NCBI GenBank assembly: GCA_029212785.1
Contig: JARGOG010000013.1
Span: 18,776 to 82,775, forward strand
Source: Thalassobaculaceae bacterium
GTDB taxonomy: Bacteria; Pseudomonadota; Alphaproteobacteria; Thalassobaculales; Thalassobaculaceae
Direction: 5' to 3'
DNA length: 64,000 nucleotides
Each line of letters starts with the position of its first letter. Position 1 is the first letter of the stretch. The notes below the pieces were generated by a model that saw only the letters and a list, made by a program, of their open reading frames with translations, searched no databases and had not been told where the DNA came from. Positions 25,194-33,961 of this stretch are shown here, piece by piece. A program made the position numbers and the translations under genes.

Positions 25194-26104
25194 CTCTCCA
25201 CCGGCGGGGTGGTCTCCACCAGCCCCGCCGCCTTCATGAAGGCCGCGAAACGTTCGTAGCGGGCGACATCGAGGGCGGCGGGCCGCAGGGCGAAGCGGGG
25301 CAGGGTGTCCCGCCAGGCCCGTTTGTTCAGCTCGTCGTCCAGATCCGGGTTCAAGTCGATGAACTTGGCCCAGGACTCGTCCGGATGGTTGATCAGGTAC
25401 TGGGTCCCGATCTCAACCGCATCCAGGAACCGTCTCAGACGCGGGTCGCCGATCAGGTCCTTGTTGGTCAGGTAGATCAGCTCGTCATAGGGCGGTACGC
25501 CATGTTCCTCGACATAGAAGGCACGGCCGGGCTTGCCGACGATGTCCATCTGGTTCAGCTCGAAGTTCCGGTAGGCGCCGATCACCGCGTCCACCTGGCC
25601 GGAGATCAGCGCCGGCGAGAGCGAGAAGTTGACGTTGACCAGCTCGTAGTCGTCCTTTCCGAGCCCGGCATTCTGCAGGACCGCCCCCAGCACCGCGTGC
25701 TCGAAACCGCCGACCGAGAACCCGATCTTGCGGCCCTTGAGGTCGGCGATCTCCTTGATCGGCCCGTCCTGCAGCACCACCAGCGTGTTCAGCGGCGTGG
25801 CGACCAGGGTGCCGAACCGCATCAGCGGCAGGCCCACATCCGCCTGGATGTGCAATTGCGGCTGATAGGATACGGCGATCTCGGCCTTGCCGGCGGCGAC
25901 CAGCTTGGGCGGATCATTGGGGTCGGCCGGCGCGATCATCTCGACCTCGAGCCCCTGCGCTTCGAAGGCGCCGATCGCTTCTGCCACGAAGAGCGGTGCA
26001 TGGTCCGGGTTCACGAACCAGTCGAGCAGGATGGTGAGCTTTTCGGTCGCCCGCGCAGGCGAGGCGAGCGAAAGGGCGATCAGGGTGGCGACAAGCAGGC
26101 GCAT
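25172..26104 (-). CDS. thiY: HMP-precursor ABC transporter, substrate-binding protein ThiY
   Basis: The start at 26104 has GGAGAG upstream and opens a signal peptide (MRLLVATLIALSLASPARA). The 310-residue product belongs to the NMT1/THI5-like family: KLTILLDWFVNPDHAPLFVAEAIGAFEAQGLEVEM is the diagnostic start. Then come PNDPPKLVAAGKAEIAVSYQPQL and IGFSVGGFEHAVLGAVLQNAGL. ThiY binds formylaminopyrimidine, salvaged into HMP for thiamine. It is downstream of thiX and under the TPP riboswitch. No ATPase gene (thiZ) follows, because the neighbouring gene is on the opposite strand. Confidence 0.92.
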   Translation of the reverse strand: MRLLVATLIALSLASPARATEKLTILLDWFVNPDHAPLFVAEAIGAFEAQGLEVEMIAPADPNDPPKLVAAGKAEIAVSYQPQLHIQADVGLPLMRFGTLVATPLNTLVVLQDGPIKEIADLKGRKIGFSVGGFEHAVLGAVLQNAGLGKDDYELVNVNFSLSPALISGQVDAVIGAYRNFELNQMDIVGKPGRAFYVEEHGVPPYDELIYLTNKDLIGDPRLRRFLDAVEIGTQYLINHPDESWAKFIDLNPDLDDELNKRAWRDTLPRFALRPAALDVARYERFAAFMKAAGLVETTPPVESYATALR

Positions 26105-26133
26105 ACGGTTCTCTCCGTTGGGTGTTCTTAAGG

Positions 26134-26925
26134 TCAGGAATCGGCCTCGCCGGGCTGCCAGGCCACGGCACGGCGCAGAATCGCATCGACGGTCGCGTAG
26201 AGGGCGACCGCCAGGATGGCGAGGGTGAGGAGGGCGGCGAACATCAGGTCGATCTGCAGGCGGGCGTTGGCGTGCAGCATCAGGTAACCGAGCCCGGCGG
26301 AGGAGCCGACCCATTCGCCGACCACGGCACCGATCGGGGCCACGGCGGTGGCGACCCGCAGGCCGGAGGCGAAGGCGGGCAGGGCGGCGGGCAGGCGCAC
26401 CCGGCGGAACAGCCGCACGCCGGTGCAGCCGAGCGATCGGGCCGCCTCCAGCCACAGCGGATCGACTCGGCGCAGCCCGTCATACAGCGCCGAGGTGACC
26501 GGAAAGAAAATGATGAGGGCGGCCATCGCGACCTTGCTCGCCATGCCGTAGCCGAGCCACAGCACCAGGATCGGGGCCAGCGCGAAGACCGGAATCGCCT
26601 GACTGATTACCAGGACCGGGAGCAGCCAGGGGCGCAGGCGGCGCCATTCCGACAGCATGACCGCGGTCCCCAGCCCGACCAGCACGCCGATTATCAGACC
26701 GAACACGATCTCCAGCACGGTGACGCCGGCATGCTTGAGGATCATCGGCGCGCGATTGACCCAGGCATCGGCGACGTCAGCCGGTCCGGGCAGGATGTAG
26801 ATGGGGACGCCGCTCAGCCAGACGACCAGTTGCCATGCCAAAATCAGCCCGGCGGCGATCACCAGCGGCCGCAACCGGTTCAACAGGGCATTCTCGGACT
26901 GATCGGCAGGTGCGCTGGCGCGCAT
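26134..26925 (-). CDS. thiX: HMP-precursor ABC transporter permease ThiX
   Basis: The 263-residue inner-membrane permease of the BPD_transp_1 type has about six helices. The EAA-like loop is SALYDGLRRVDPLWLEAARSLGCTGVRLFRRVRLPAALPAFASGLR, and PIGAVVGEWVGSSAGLGYLM follows. A strong AAGGAGG ribosome site lies two bases beyond the TPP aptamer, so translation initiation is the probable control point. It is paired with ThiY (29-base gap). The ATPase must be supplied from elsewhere. Confidence 0.92.
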   Translation of the reverse strand: MRASAPADQSENALLNRLRPLVIAAGLILAWQLVVWLSGVPIYILPGPADVADAWVNRAPMILKHAGVTVLEIVFGLIIGVLVGLGTAVMLSEWRRLRPWLLPVLVISQAIPVFALAPILVLWLGYGMASKVAMAALIIFFPVTSALYDGLRRVDPLWLEAARSLGCTGVRLFRRVRLPAALPAFASGLRVATAVAPIGAVVGEWVGSSAGLGYLMLHANARLQIDLMFAALLTLAILAVALYATVDAILRRAVAWQPGEADS

Positions 26926-26938
26926 TCGAGCCTCCTTG

Positions 26939-27022
26939 CTCCCTACGCCGGTACAAACCGGATCAGGTTCCTGGGGTCGTCCGAAGATCGGACCTCTCAG
27001 CCGCGGATGCGGCTCCCCCGAA
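26939..27022 (-). promoter_or_regulatory. TPP (THI-box) riboswitch
   Basis: Minus-strand RNA shows the conserved parts in order: CGGGGGAGCC, a short stem ending CTGAGAGG, a variable arm (GGTCCGATCTTCGGACGACC), ACCTGATCCGG and GTACCGGCGTAGGGAG. These are the TPP-binding pyrimidine and pyrophosphate helices. It lies just ahead of the thiX ribosome site AAGGAGG (26931-26937), which suggests that TPP binding blocks translation of thiXY. Confidence 0.95.
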
Positions 27023-27123
27023 GTGGCAGGCAGAGCATGGACCGGCGGATCGCGATTGGCAATCCGTCACATAACCGGCCGTCCCCCTTGGCAATCGGCG
27101 GCGAGCGATCCAGATTGCGTGCC

Positions 27124-28344
27124 ATGGATATGGTCAGCCCTGCCACCGAGAGCCCGATCGTCGACCCGTCCGTGACCGCCCGGCGCGATCCGGCCTGGAC
27201 AGCCGGCGTGCTGAAACCGGCGCCGGTCGCGTTCCCGCGCCGCCCGATCCTGATCGCCAACGAGATTTACCGGCATTCGGTCTACGGCCGGCGCCATCCG
27301 CTATCGATCCAGCGGGTCACGCCGGTGATCGACCTCGCCCGGGCGCTCGGCTGGCTCGGCGACGCCCAGTATCTCGACTGCCTGCCGGCCGGCCCGGAGC
27401 AGCTCGTGCGATTCCATGCGCCGGACTACATCGAGGCGGTGGCCGAGGCCGAGCGCACCCGCCATGTGCCGGAGGAGATCCGCGACCGCTACAATATCGG
27501 GCGCAACGGCAATCCGGTCTTCGCCGAGATCTTCCGACGTCCTGCGACCTCCTCCGGGGCCTCGATTCTGGCCGGCACGCTGCTGGCGGGCGTCGAGCGG
27601 GGGGTAATTCACTCCCTCGCCGGCGGCACCCATCACGGGCGCCGGTCCATGGCCTGGGGTTTCTGCTTCTTCAATGATCCGGTCCTGGGCATCCTGGCGA
27701 TGCTCGACCACGGGCTGGAGCGGGTCGCCTATGTCGATCTGGACGCCCATCACGGTGACGGAGTTCAGGACGCCTTCCACCATGACGACCGGGTGCTGAC
27801 AATCTCCCTGCACGAGGACGGACGCTGGCCACGCACCGGTGCGGTCGATGACAGAGCCGGCGGCGCGGCGCGCAATCTGCCGGTTCCGCGGGGCCTGAAC
27901 GACAGCGAGTTAGACTGTCTGATCGACACCGCCGTCGCTCCCCTAGTCGAGCGGTTCTTTCCCGACGCCCTGGTGATCCAGACCGGCGCCGACGGGCTAG
28001 CCGACGATCCGCAGGCCAAGCTGGACCTCTCCAACCGCGCCCTGTGGACCGCCGTCGAGCGCCTTGTGCATTGCGCACCGAGGGTGCTCGTGGTCGGCGG
28101 CGGCGGGTATAATCCGTGGTCGGTCGCCCGTGCCTGGACCGGGATCTGGGCGACGCTGAACGGGATCGACCCGGATGTGCCGACCACTGGGGCGGCGGAA
28201 GAGGTTCTGCGTGCGCTGGAATGGAACCACAGTCGCGGGCGCAATCCGCCGGAACACTGGTTCACCACCCTGGCCGATCCGCCGAACCGCGGCCCGGTCC
28301 GCGACGAGATCCACCGACTGGCCGAGGCCGTGCTGTCACCATGA
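27124..28344 (+). CDS. Histone-deacetylase-family (AcuC/class II-like) deacetylase
   Basis: The 406-residue Zn-dependent arginase/deacetylase-fold protein has the catalytic motifs GGTHHGRRSMAWGFCFFND (tandem His), YVDLDAHHGDGVQDAF (Asp and His zinc ligands), IQTGADGLADDP (second Asp), and GGGGYNPWS containing the active-site Tyr. Bacterial members deacetylate acetyl-lysine proteins, acetylpolyamines or small amides. An in-frame ATG two codons later is an alternative start; no strong ribosome site is visible. The stop overlaps the start of the DUF192 gene (ATGA), so the two are coupled. Confidence 0.9.
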   Translation: MDMVSPATESPIVDPSVTARRDPAWTAGVLKPAPVAFPRRPILIANEIYRHSVYGRRHPLSIQRVTPVIDLARALGWLGDAQYLDCLPAGPEQLVRFHAPDYIEAVAEAERTRHVPEEIRDRYNIGRNGNPVFAEIFRRPATSSGASILAGTLLAGVERGVIHSLAGGTHHGRRSMAWGFCFFNDPVLGILAMLDHGLERVAYVDLDAHHGDGVQDAFHHDDRVLTISLHEDGRWPRTGAVDDRAGGAARNLPVPRGLNDSELDCLIDTAVAPLVERFFPDALVIQTGADGLADDPQAKLDLSNRALWTAVERLVHCAPRVLVVGGGGYNPWSVARAWTGIWATLNGIDPDVPTTGAAEEVLRALEWNHSRGRNPPEHWFTTLADPPNRGPVRDEIHRLAEAVLSP

Positions 28345-28793
28345 GATTTCCTGCTCTCTTCCTCCTCGCCCTGCTCGTAGCACCCGCCACCTGGGCGCCC
28401 GCCGCCTGGGCAGAGGATCTGGTACCGCTCCTCATCACTACCGAGGAGGGGACCGAGCATCCTTTCCAGGTGGAGCTCGCCGACACGCCCGAGGAGCGGG
28501 GGCGGGGGCTGATGTACCGCAAGGAACTGGCGAAGGGTGGAGGCATGCTGTTCATCTTTCCGCGGCGCGAGCGGATCGCCATGTGGATGCGCAACACGGA
28601 GATCCCCCTCGACATGCTGTTCATCACCGATGACGGTCGTGTCGTGCAGATCCATGAACGCGCGGTGCCGTATTCCGAGGCGACGATCACGTCGCGCCGG
28701 CGGGTGCGCTACGTGCTCGAACTCGCCGGCGGCACGGCCGAGCGGCTCGGCTTCAAGGCCGGGGCGCTGGTGACGTCCGTAGCGATGCAGTAG
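28341..28793 (+). CDS. DUF192 family exported protein
   Basis: The 150-residue protein has a cleavable signal peptide (MRFPALFLLALLVAPATWAPAAWA) followed by a complete DUF192 domain: FQVELADTPEERGRGLMYRKELAKGGGMLFIFP, WMRNTEIPLDMLFI, and VLELAGGTAERLGFKAGALV at the C-terminus. DUF192 proteins are small periplasmic domains of unknown function. Its start codon is interlocked with the stop of the deacetylase gene, so co-expression is expected. Confidence 0.9.
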   Translation: MRFPALFLLALLVAPATWAPAAWAEDLVPLLITTEEGTEHPFQVELADTPEERGRGLMYRKELAKGGGMLFIFPRRERIAMWMRNTEIPLDMLFITDDGRVVQIHERAVPYSEATITSRRRVRYVLELAGGTAERLGFKAGALVTSVAMQ

Positions 28794-28832
28794 CCGGCGG
28801 CATGTCGAAAGGCCAGCGCCGCCTCGGCGTTC

Positions 28833-29498
28833 CTAGCCGCGCTTGCGCACCATGGTCAGGCCGTCACCGATGCCCAGCATCGCCATCGAGACCCGCTCGT
28901 CGTCGCGGATCTTGGCGTTGAGCGCGCGGATGACCTGGGTGCTCTCGCGCTGATCGCTCTGGTCGGCGACCGCTCCGGACCACAGGACATTGTCGACCAG
29001 GATCAAACCGCCCGCCCGCACCAGGATCAATGCCTGCTCGTAGTAAATGTCGTAGTTCGGCTTGTCCGCGTCGATGAACATCAGGTCGATTGTCCCGGCC
29101 GCGCCGGCATCGATCATCGCCTGCAGTGTATCCGCCGCCGGCGCGAGGCGCAGGTCGATCAGCCCGGCGATCCCGGCTTCCTCCCAGAACGGCCGGCCGA
29201 CCTGGGTGAACTCGTCGCTGACATCGCAGCAGATCAGCGATCCGCCGGCGGGCAGGGCCAGCGCCATCCGCAGCGCCGAGTATCCGGTGAAGGTCCCGAC
29301 CTCGACGGCCCGTTGCACCCCTAGGAGCTCGACCAGGAAGGCCATGAGATTGCCCTGGTCCGCTGAAATCTGCATGCCGGCGGTCGCCATGCCGGCGGTC
29401 GCGGCGCGGAGCCGTGCGGCGACCTCGGGTTCGCGCCCGCCGACATTCACCAGGTAGGCGTACAAGGTCTCGTCGAAGGCGAGGGAGCGGTTGGCCAT
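28833..29498 (-). CDS. Class I SAM-dependent O-methyltransferase (CCoAMT family)
   Basis: The 221-residue protein is a caffeoyl-CoA/catechol O-methyltransferase-type enzyme. It has VQRAVEVGTFTGYSALRMALALP (SAM motif I), LIDLRLAPAADTLQAM, FIDADKPNYDIYYEQAL (metal-binding Asp) and GGLILVDNVLWSGAV (DN metal ligands). Bacterial homologues methylate catechols or other small hydroxyl acceptors. The start at 29498 lies behind GGATGAG; the longer upstream frame is not protein-like. It is convergent with the DUF192 gene. Confidence 0.92.
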   Translation of the reverse strand: MANRSLAFDETLYAYLVNVGGREPEVAARLRAATAGMATAGMQISADQGNLMAFLVELLGVQRAVEVGTFTGYSALRMALALPAGGSLICCDVSDEFTQVGRPFWEEAGIAGLIDLRLAPAADTLQAMIDAGAAGTIDLMFIDADKPNYDIYYEQALILVRAGGLILVDNVLWSGAVADQSDQRESTQVIRALNAKIRDDERVSMAMLGIGDGLTMVRKRG

Positions 29499-29776
29499 GG
29501 GGTTCTCATCCGGGAAAGCGGGGCTGGGACCGGAACCGTATCGGGATGACGCGGATGTATGAAGTGCCGAGATGATGTTCATCCCGGCGACCCGTTCTGG
29601 CGACTCGTTCTGGCGGTCCGGTTGTCCCGGGTACGGCGCCGCCAGGTCGGTCCAAAATGCCGGGTTCGGCGGAGCTGCCGGTGCCGGCCCGGTCGCCTTC
29701 CGCGGTCATGTGGACGACTCTCGGCTTGCGGTGCCGGACCTGTGCGGATATCCATCTTCGCGGGACGTTGGGGAAA

Positions 29777-29853
29777 CGGGGTGTAGCGCAGCCTGGTAGC
29801 GCATCTGCTTTGGGAGCAGAGGGCCGGCGGTTCGAATCCGTCCACCCCGACCA
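29777..29853 (+). tRNA. tRNA-Pro (TGG anticodon)
   Basis: A 77-base cloverleaf with acceptor CGGGGTG/CACCCCG, the D-arm AGCGCAGCCTGGTAGCGC, an anticodon stem TCTGC-TTTGGGA-GCAGA (anticodon TGG), T-loop GGTTCGAATCC and encoded CCA. Confidence 0.97.
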
Positions 29854-29915
29854 CGACCTGGGATACAATCGCCGCCGGACCACCGGCCGGTGGGAGTTTG
29901 AGGAGCGGCCTAGCG

Positions 29916-30221
29916 ATGATGGTGCGGATCTACAAACCGGCGAAGACCGCGATGCAGTCGGGTCGGGCGAAGACCAAGGACTGGATGTTCGAATATCGCG
30001 CCGAGTCCAGACGTATCCCGGAGCCGCTGATGGGCTGGGTGTCGGCCGGCGATACGACCAATCAGGTCCGCATCCCGTTCGACAGCAAGGACGAGGCCAT
30101 TGCCTTCGCCCGCAAGCACGGTTTTGCCTTCATCGTGCAGGAGCCGCGCGAGCGCACGCTGAAGCCCAAGGCCTATGCCGATAATTTCGCGTTCAACCGA
30201 CGCAGCAACTGGACCCACTAA
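29916..30221 (+). CDS. ETC complex I accessory subunit (NDUFS4/NDUFA4-domain family)
   Basis: The 101-residue protein matches the family that includes mitochondrial NDUFS4 (18 kDa): MVRIYKPAKTAMQSGRAKTKDWMFEYRAES, PLMGWVSAGDTTNQVRIPFDSKDEAIAFARKHGF, and the terminal KAYADNFAFNRRSNWTH. In alphaproteobacteria it is an accessory subunit of NADH:ubiquinone oxidoreductase. AGGAG lies about 10 bases before the ATG pair at 29916/29919, and either could be used. It sits between two tRNA genes. The nuo operon itself is not in the window. Confidence 0.93.
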   Translation: MMVRIYKPAKTAMQSGRAKTKDWMFEYRAESRRIPEPLMGWVSAGDTTNQVRIPFDSKDEAIAFARKHGFAFIVQEPRERTLKPKAYADNFAFNRRSNWTH

Positions 30222-30267
30222 GGCCCACTCGTCTCTTTCGAGAAGCCGCTCCCCAGTGGCGCGCGGG

Positions 30268-30343
30268 CGCCCATAGCTCAACTGGATAGAGCATCCGCCT
30301 TCTAAGCGGACGGTTGCAGGTTCGAGTCCTGCTGGGCGCGCCA
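30268..30343 (+). tRNA. tRNA-Arg (TCT anticodon)
   Basis: A 76-base cloverleaf with acceptor GCGCCCA/TGGGCGC, the D-arm AGCTCAACTGGATAGAGC, anticodon stem TCCGC-CTTCTAA-GCGGA (anticodon TCT), T-arm GCAGGTTCGAGTCCTGC and encoded CCA. Confidence 0.97.
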
Positions 30344-30670
30344 TTTTCTGACGCTATAACCTCCGCAAACGAGTGAAGACCTGGACCCAGCCCGGCTAGG
30401 TGACGTGACGGGTGCCATGGCGCCCGCGCCGGCTGGAGCCGATCCGTATCGCGTCGGGGCGGCGGCGATCTGGCCAAGGAAGTCCGATTTGGCGGCTCGA
30501 GCCCGTGTCCTTAACGGGAGATCGTTCTTGCGGATCGGGCCTGCGCGATCCGAGCGGCTCAGGCTGCTATTACCAAACGTCATATCTGAAAGAAACACCA
30601 AGCATATCACGGACCGGGCAATTGACTCCTCTTGAGTGCGATTAGACAAGGGTAGTCATGAAAACTGGAT
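30344..30670. other. 327-base intergenic region upstream of the monooxygenase operon
   Basis: There is no convincing gene. The last 100 bases become AT-richer (accaaacgtcatatctgaaa, then ttgactcctcttgagtgcga), as expected for the promoter of the downstream plus-strand operon. TTGACT at about 30621 is a candidate -35, but a matching -10 at normal spacing is not clear. Confidence 0.4.
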
Positions 30671-32464
30671 ATGGCCTTTTGCATGACGCGTATTGAAAGT
30701 ACCGCACCGGAAGCTCTGTCTGATCTTTCCGAGGTGTCTTTGTCGGCGATCGTCGAGCACTGGGTGGCGGGGTTGGAAACGGCGCTCAAGCAATCCGATA
30801 CGACCGCGATTGCCGGCTATTTTGCCCGCGGGGCAAGCTGGCGCGACGCGCTCGGTTTCGCGTGGAATATCGACACCGTGGTCGAACCGCGGGAGATCGC
30901 GGACGCCTTCAGCGAAAAGCTTGCCAAGGTCGACCTCAGGTCCTTCCAGGTTTCTGACATCCGCCACGAGCCGATCATCGTCACCCGCGGTGGTGTTGAG
31001 GTGATCGAAGCTTTCGTGGCGTTCGATACGGCCACCGGACCCGGCGAAGGAGTGGTCCGCCTGGTGCGGGGGGCGGCCGGAGACTACAAGGCGTGGGTGC
31101 TGCTAACCGCGCTCTGCGAGATCCGCGGTCACCATCCTTGGCAGAAGGTCGAGGCGGAGGAGGACGCCAGCGTCTCACGCGAGTTCGGGGGCGAGAACTG
31201 GGCCGACAAGCGGCGCAAGGCGCTGCGCTATGACGACCGCGAGCCCTGCGTTCTGGTCATCGGCGCGGGCCAGGCTGGATTGTCTATCGCGGCTCAGCTC
31301 AAGGCGCTGGAGATCGATACGCTGATCGTCGACCGCCACGGCGAAGTCGGCGACAATTGGCGCAAGCGATACCATTCGCTGGCGCTGCATAACGAAGTCA
31401 ACGGCAACCACCTCCCGTTCATGCCGTTTCCCCCTTCCTTCCCGAAATTCGTGCCCAAGGACAAGTTGGCCGACTGGTTCAAGGCCTATGCCGAAGCGCT
31501 GGATCTGAACGTCTGGATGAACTCCCCCTTTGTCGGCGGCGACTACGACGAGGAGGCCGGTCACTGGACGATCACGGTCGTGCATGAGGGAAGCCGGCGC
31601 ACGCTGAAACCGAAGCACCTCGTCTTCGCCACGGGGGTGAGCGCCATTCCGGTCCATCCCGAGCTGCCCGGCCTGGATGACTTCGCGGGCGCCGTGGTGC
31701 ATTCGGGCGCCTATGGCGACGGCAAGAAATGGGCCGGCAAAACCGCTGTGGTGCTGGGGACCGGCAACAGCGCGCATGACGTCGCCCAGGATCTGCATGC
31801 CAGCGGCGCCAGCGTGTCGATGGTGCAGCGCAGTCCGACCACCGTTCTCAGTCTAGGCGAAGCGCAGAAACTCTATGCGCTCTACCGCGAGCCGCGGCCC
31901 CTGGACGAGGCCGACCTGCTGGCGATGGCGGTGCCCCATCCGGTGCTCGTCGAAACCTACAAGATGTTGACCAAGAGCATTCGCCAAGCCGATGCCGATT
32001 TGCTTCAGGGGCTGGCCGACGCGGGTTTCAAACTCGATTTCGGCGAGGACGGCACCGGGTTTCAGATGAAGTACCTGACGCGCGGCGGCGGGTACTACTT
32101 CAACGTCGGGTGCTCGGACCTCATCATCGCGGGCGAGATCGGCATCATCCAATTCGCCGATATCGATCGCTTCGTGCCCGATGGCATCCGCATGAAGGAC
32201 GGCTCCCTGCACGCAATCGACCTCCTTGTGACCGCTACCGGATTCCTAAACCAGCAGGATGTGGTGCGGGTCCATCTCGGCGATCGGATCGCCGACAAGA
32301 TCGGTCCGGTCTGGGGCTTCGGGGATGAGATGGAGCTGCGCAACATGTGGCAGAAGACCCCGCAGAAGGGACTCTGGTTCAACGCCGGCAGCATGACCCA
32401 GTGCCGCATCTATTCGCGTTACCTGGCGCTTCAGATCAAGGCCGAGGAACTGGAGCTGACCTGA
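30671..32464 (+). CDS. Flavin-containing monooxygenase (CzcO/FMO type) with N-terminal NTF2-like domain
   Basis: The 597-residue fusion has residues about 25-150 as a SnoaL/NTF2-like domain (VEHWVAGLETALKQSDTTAIAGYFARGASWRDALGF). The rest is a two-dinucleotide-domain monooxygenase: FAD site VLVIGAGQAGLSIAAQLKALEID at about 194-216, FMO-type signature FAGAVVHSGAY at 338-348, and NADP site VVLGTGNSAHDVAQDL at about 360-375. Such enzymes insert oxygen into N, S or ketone substrates. ATG at 30683 is an alternative start. It is followed by two catabolic genes on the same strand, 94 and 63 bases apart. The substrate is unknown. Confidence 0.9.
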   Translation: MAFCMTRIESTAPEALSDLSEVSLSAIVEHWVAGLETALKQSDTTAIAGYFARGASWRDALGFAWNIDTVVEPREIADAFSEKLAKVDLRSFQVSDIRHEPIIVTRGGVEVIEAFVAFDTATGPGEGVVRLVRGAAGDYKAWVLLTALCEIRGHHPWQKVEAEEDASVSREFGGENWADKRRKALRYDDREPCVLVIGAGQAGLSIAAQLKALEIDTLIVDRHGEVGDNWRKRYHSLALHNEVNGNHLPFMPFPPSFPKFVPKDKLADWFKAYAEALDLNVWMNSPFVGGDYDEEAGHWTITVVHEGSRRTLKPKHLVFATGVSAIPVHPELPGLDDFAGAVVHSGAYGDGKKWAGKTAVVLGTGNSAHDVAQDLHASGASVSMVQRSPTTVLSLGEAQKLYALYREPRPLDEADLLAMAVPHPVLVETYKMLTKSIRQADADLLQGLADAGFKLDFGEDGTGFQMKYLTRGGGYYFNVGCSDLIIAGEIGIIQFADIDRFVPDGIRMKDGSLHAIDLLVTATGFLNQQDVVRVHLGDRIADKIGPVWGFGDEMELRNMWQKTPQKGLWFNAGSMTQCRIYSRYLALQIKAEELELT

Positions 32465-32558
32465 CGGTCAACCTCCGCCCCAACGCCGTGCGAAGCAACC
32501 GGACCCTTCTGGCTGCATGCAACCCTCGAATGCCCCATCCGCCAGGAGAGAAGAGACA

Positions 32559-33464
32559 ATGACATCAGAGACGCGTATCGGATTCATCGGACTGGGTCGC
32601 ATCGGCGGCGTGATGGCGGAACGCCTGCTGAAGGCGGGGTACGGCCTGGTCGTTTGCGACACCAACCCGGAGGCCTGTGACAGGTTCCGCGCCATGGGAG
32701 CGGAGGTGGTCGAAACGCCCGTCGCCCTTGCCGACACGGTGGAAATCGCCTTCCTCAGCCTGCCCATGCCGTCGGTGCTCAAAACGGTCTGCCTGGGAGC
32801 GGACGGTTTGAACGGCGGCCGGAAGATGAAGGTCGCCGTGGACCTGTCGACGTCGGGCCCGGCAATCGTGCGCGAGGTCGCCGCGATCTTCGAACAGTCG
32901 GGCAAGGCGCTCGTCGATGCACCCGTCAGCGGCGGCGTCACCGGGGCCGCCGCCGGCACCCTGGCCCTTATGGCTTCGGGGTCCGGCGAGGCGCTGGATC
33001 GGGTCAAGCCGATGTTCGACGTCCTCGCCAAGGACGTGTTCATCATGGGCGACGAGGTAGGTCTCGGCCAGACCATGAAACTGGTGAACAACATGGTCGC
33101 CGCTTGTTGCTCGATCGCCAGTTTCGAGGCGACGGTATTCGGTGTGAAGGCCGGCCTGTCGGCGGATCGGATGCTGGAGGTGATGAATGTCTCCAGCGGC
33201 AGGAACTTCGCCACGATGCAGAAGATGCCGAATTCGGTGCTGCCCGGCACGTTCCCCGCGGGCTTCGCCACCGAACTGATGCTGAAGGACGTGAGCCTGG
33301 CCGTCGACGAGGCGGAAACATCGGGCGCGCGCCTCTGGATGGGAACGGCTGCGCGGGCCTTTTTCGAGCACGCCGTCTCCCAGGGCTACACCGACCAGGA
33401 TTATGCCGAGACGATCAAAATCCTCGAAAGCCGGGCCGGAGTCGAAGTCCGCAGCAAACCATAA
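32559..33464 (+). CDS. NAD(P)-dependent oxidoreductase, 3-hydroxyisobutyrate dehydrogenase family
   Basis: The 301-residue beta-hydroxyacid dehydrogenase has an N-terminal Rossmann motif RIGFIGLGRIGGVMAERLLKAGYGLVVCD. The substrate loop VDAPVSGGVTGAAAGTLALMASG is conserved, and the catalytic Lys is in GQTMKLVNNMVAACC. AGGAGAGAAGAG precedes the start. Family members oxidise 3-hydroxyisobutyrate, tartronate semialdehyde and related acids. Here it sits between a flavin monooxygenase and a carboxymuconolactone-decarboxylase-like protein, probably in one operon, so the substrate may be a hydroxyacid produced in that pathway. Confidence 0.9.
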   Translation: MTSETRIGFIGLGRIGGVMAERLLKAGYGLVVCDTNPEACDRFRAMGAEVVETPVALADTVEIAFLSLPMPSVLKTVCLGADGLNGGRKMKVAVDLSTSGPAIVREVAAIFEQSGKALVDAPVSGGVTGAAAGTLALMASGSGEALDRVKPMFDVLAKDVFIMGDEVGLGQTMKLVNNMVAACCSIASFEATVFGVKAGLSADRMLEVMNVSSGRNFATMQKMPNSVLPGTFPAGFATELMLKDVSLAVDEAETSGARLWMGTAARAFFEHAVSQGYTDQDYAETIKILESRAGVEVRSKP

Positions 33465-33527
33465 CCGGCGCAGCGCAACCAACGGCAACGCCGCAATCAA
33501 TACCCAACCCCCAAGGGAGGAATGACA

Positions 33528-33917
33528 ATGGACATCGAGGCCATGCGCAGTGACGGCGCGCAGATTCTCAAAGAGATCATCGGCGAGACATATTTCGAGA
33601 AGCGCGCCGCCTCGACCAACGATTTCAACAAGGATCTGCGGGCATTCTCCGAGATCTATTGCTTCGGGGATATCTGGGCGCGTCCGGGGCTGGAGCGCAA
33701 AACCCGAAGCCTGCTGTGTCTCAGCATGCTGACCGCACTCGGAAAGAGCGCGGAGCTGGGTCTGCATGTCCGCGGCGCCCTCACCAACGGCTGCACCGTC
33801 GAGGAGATCAAGGAGACGTTGCTTCAGGCCGCTGTCTATTGCGGCCTGCCCGCCGCGGTCGACGCCTACCGGGTGGCCGAAGGCGTGTTGCGCGAGGAGG
33901 GCAAGATCGTCGACTAG
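33528..33917 (+). CDS. Carboxymuconolactone decarboxylase family protein
   Basis: The 129-residue protein of the AhpD/CMD fold has IYCFGDIWARPGLERKTRSLLCLSMLTALGKSAELGLHVRGALTNGCTVEEIKETLLQAAVYCGLPAAVDAYRVAEGV. It matches the CMD (PcaC-like) group, with a His in LHVRGALTNGCT, rather than the CxxC peroxidase group. GGGAGG sits 7 bases before the ATG at 33528; the ATG at 33522 is too close to it. It is probably a decarboxylase or hydrolase-like step for a lactone or ring-cleavage product of the neighbouring monooxygenase. Confidence 0.88.
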   Translation: MDIEAMRSDGAQILKEIIGETYFEKRAASTNDFNKDLRAFSEIYCFGDIWARPGLERKTRSLLCLSMLTALGKSAELGLHVRGALTNGCTVEEIKETLLQAAVYCGLPAAVDAYRVAEGVLREEGKIVD

Positions 33918-33961
33918 CCAGGCGACGGCGTAGCTGGTCCGGGGGCGGACTCCGGGCCAGC

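Noticed and set aside
29499..29776. Coding sequence between the O-methyltransferase gene and tRNA-Pro
   Set aside because: Open frames are short, without Shine-Dalgarno sites, and their translations look like random high-GC sequence.
30344..30670. A small gene in the gap after tRNA-Arg
   Set aside because: Short open frames there have no ribosome site and no protein-like composition; the AT-rich end looks like a promoter.
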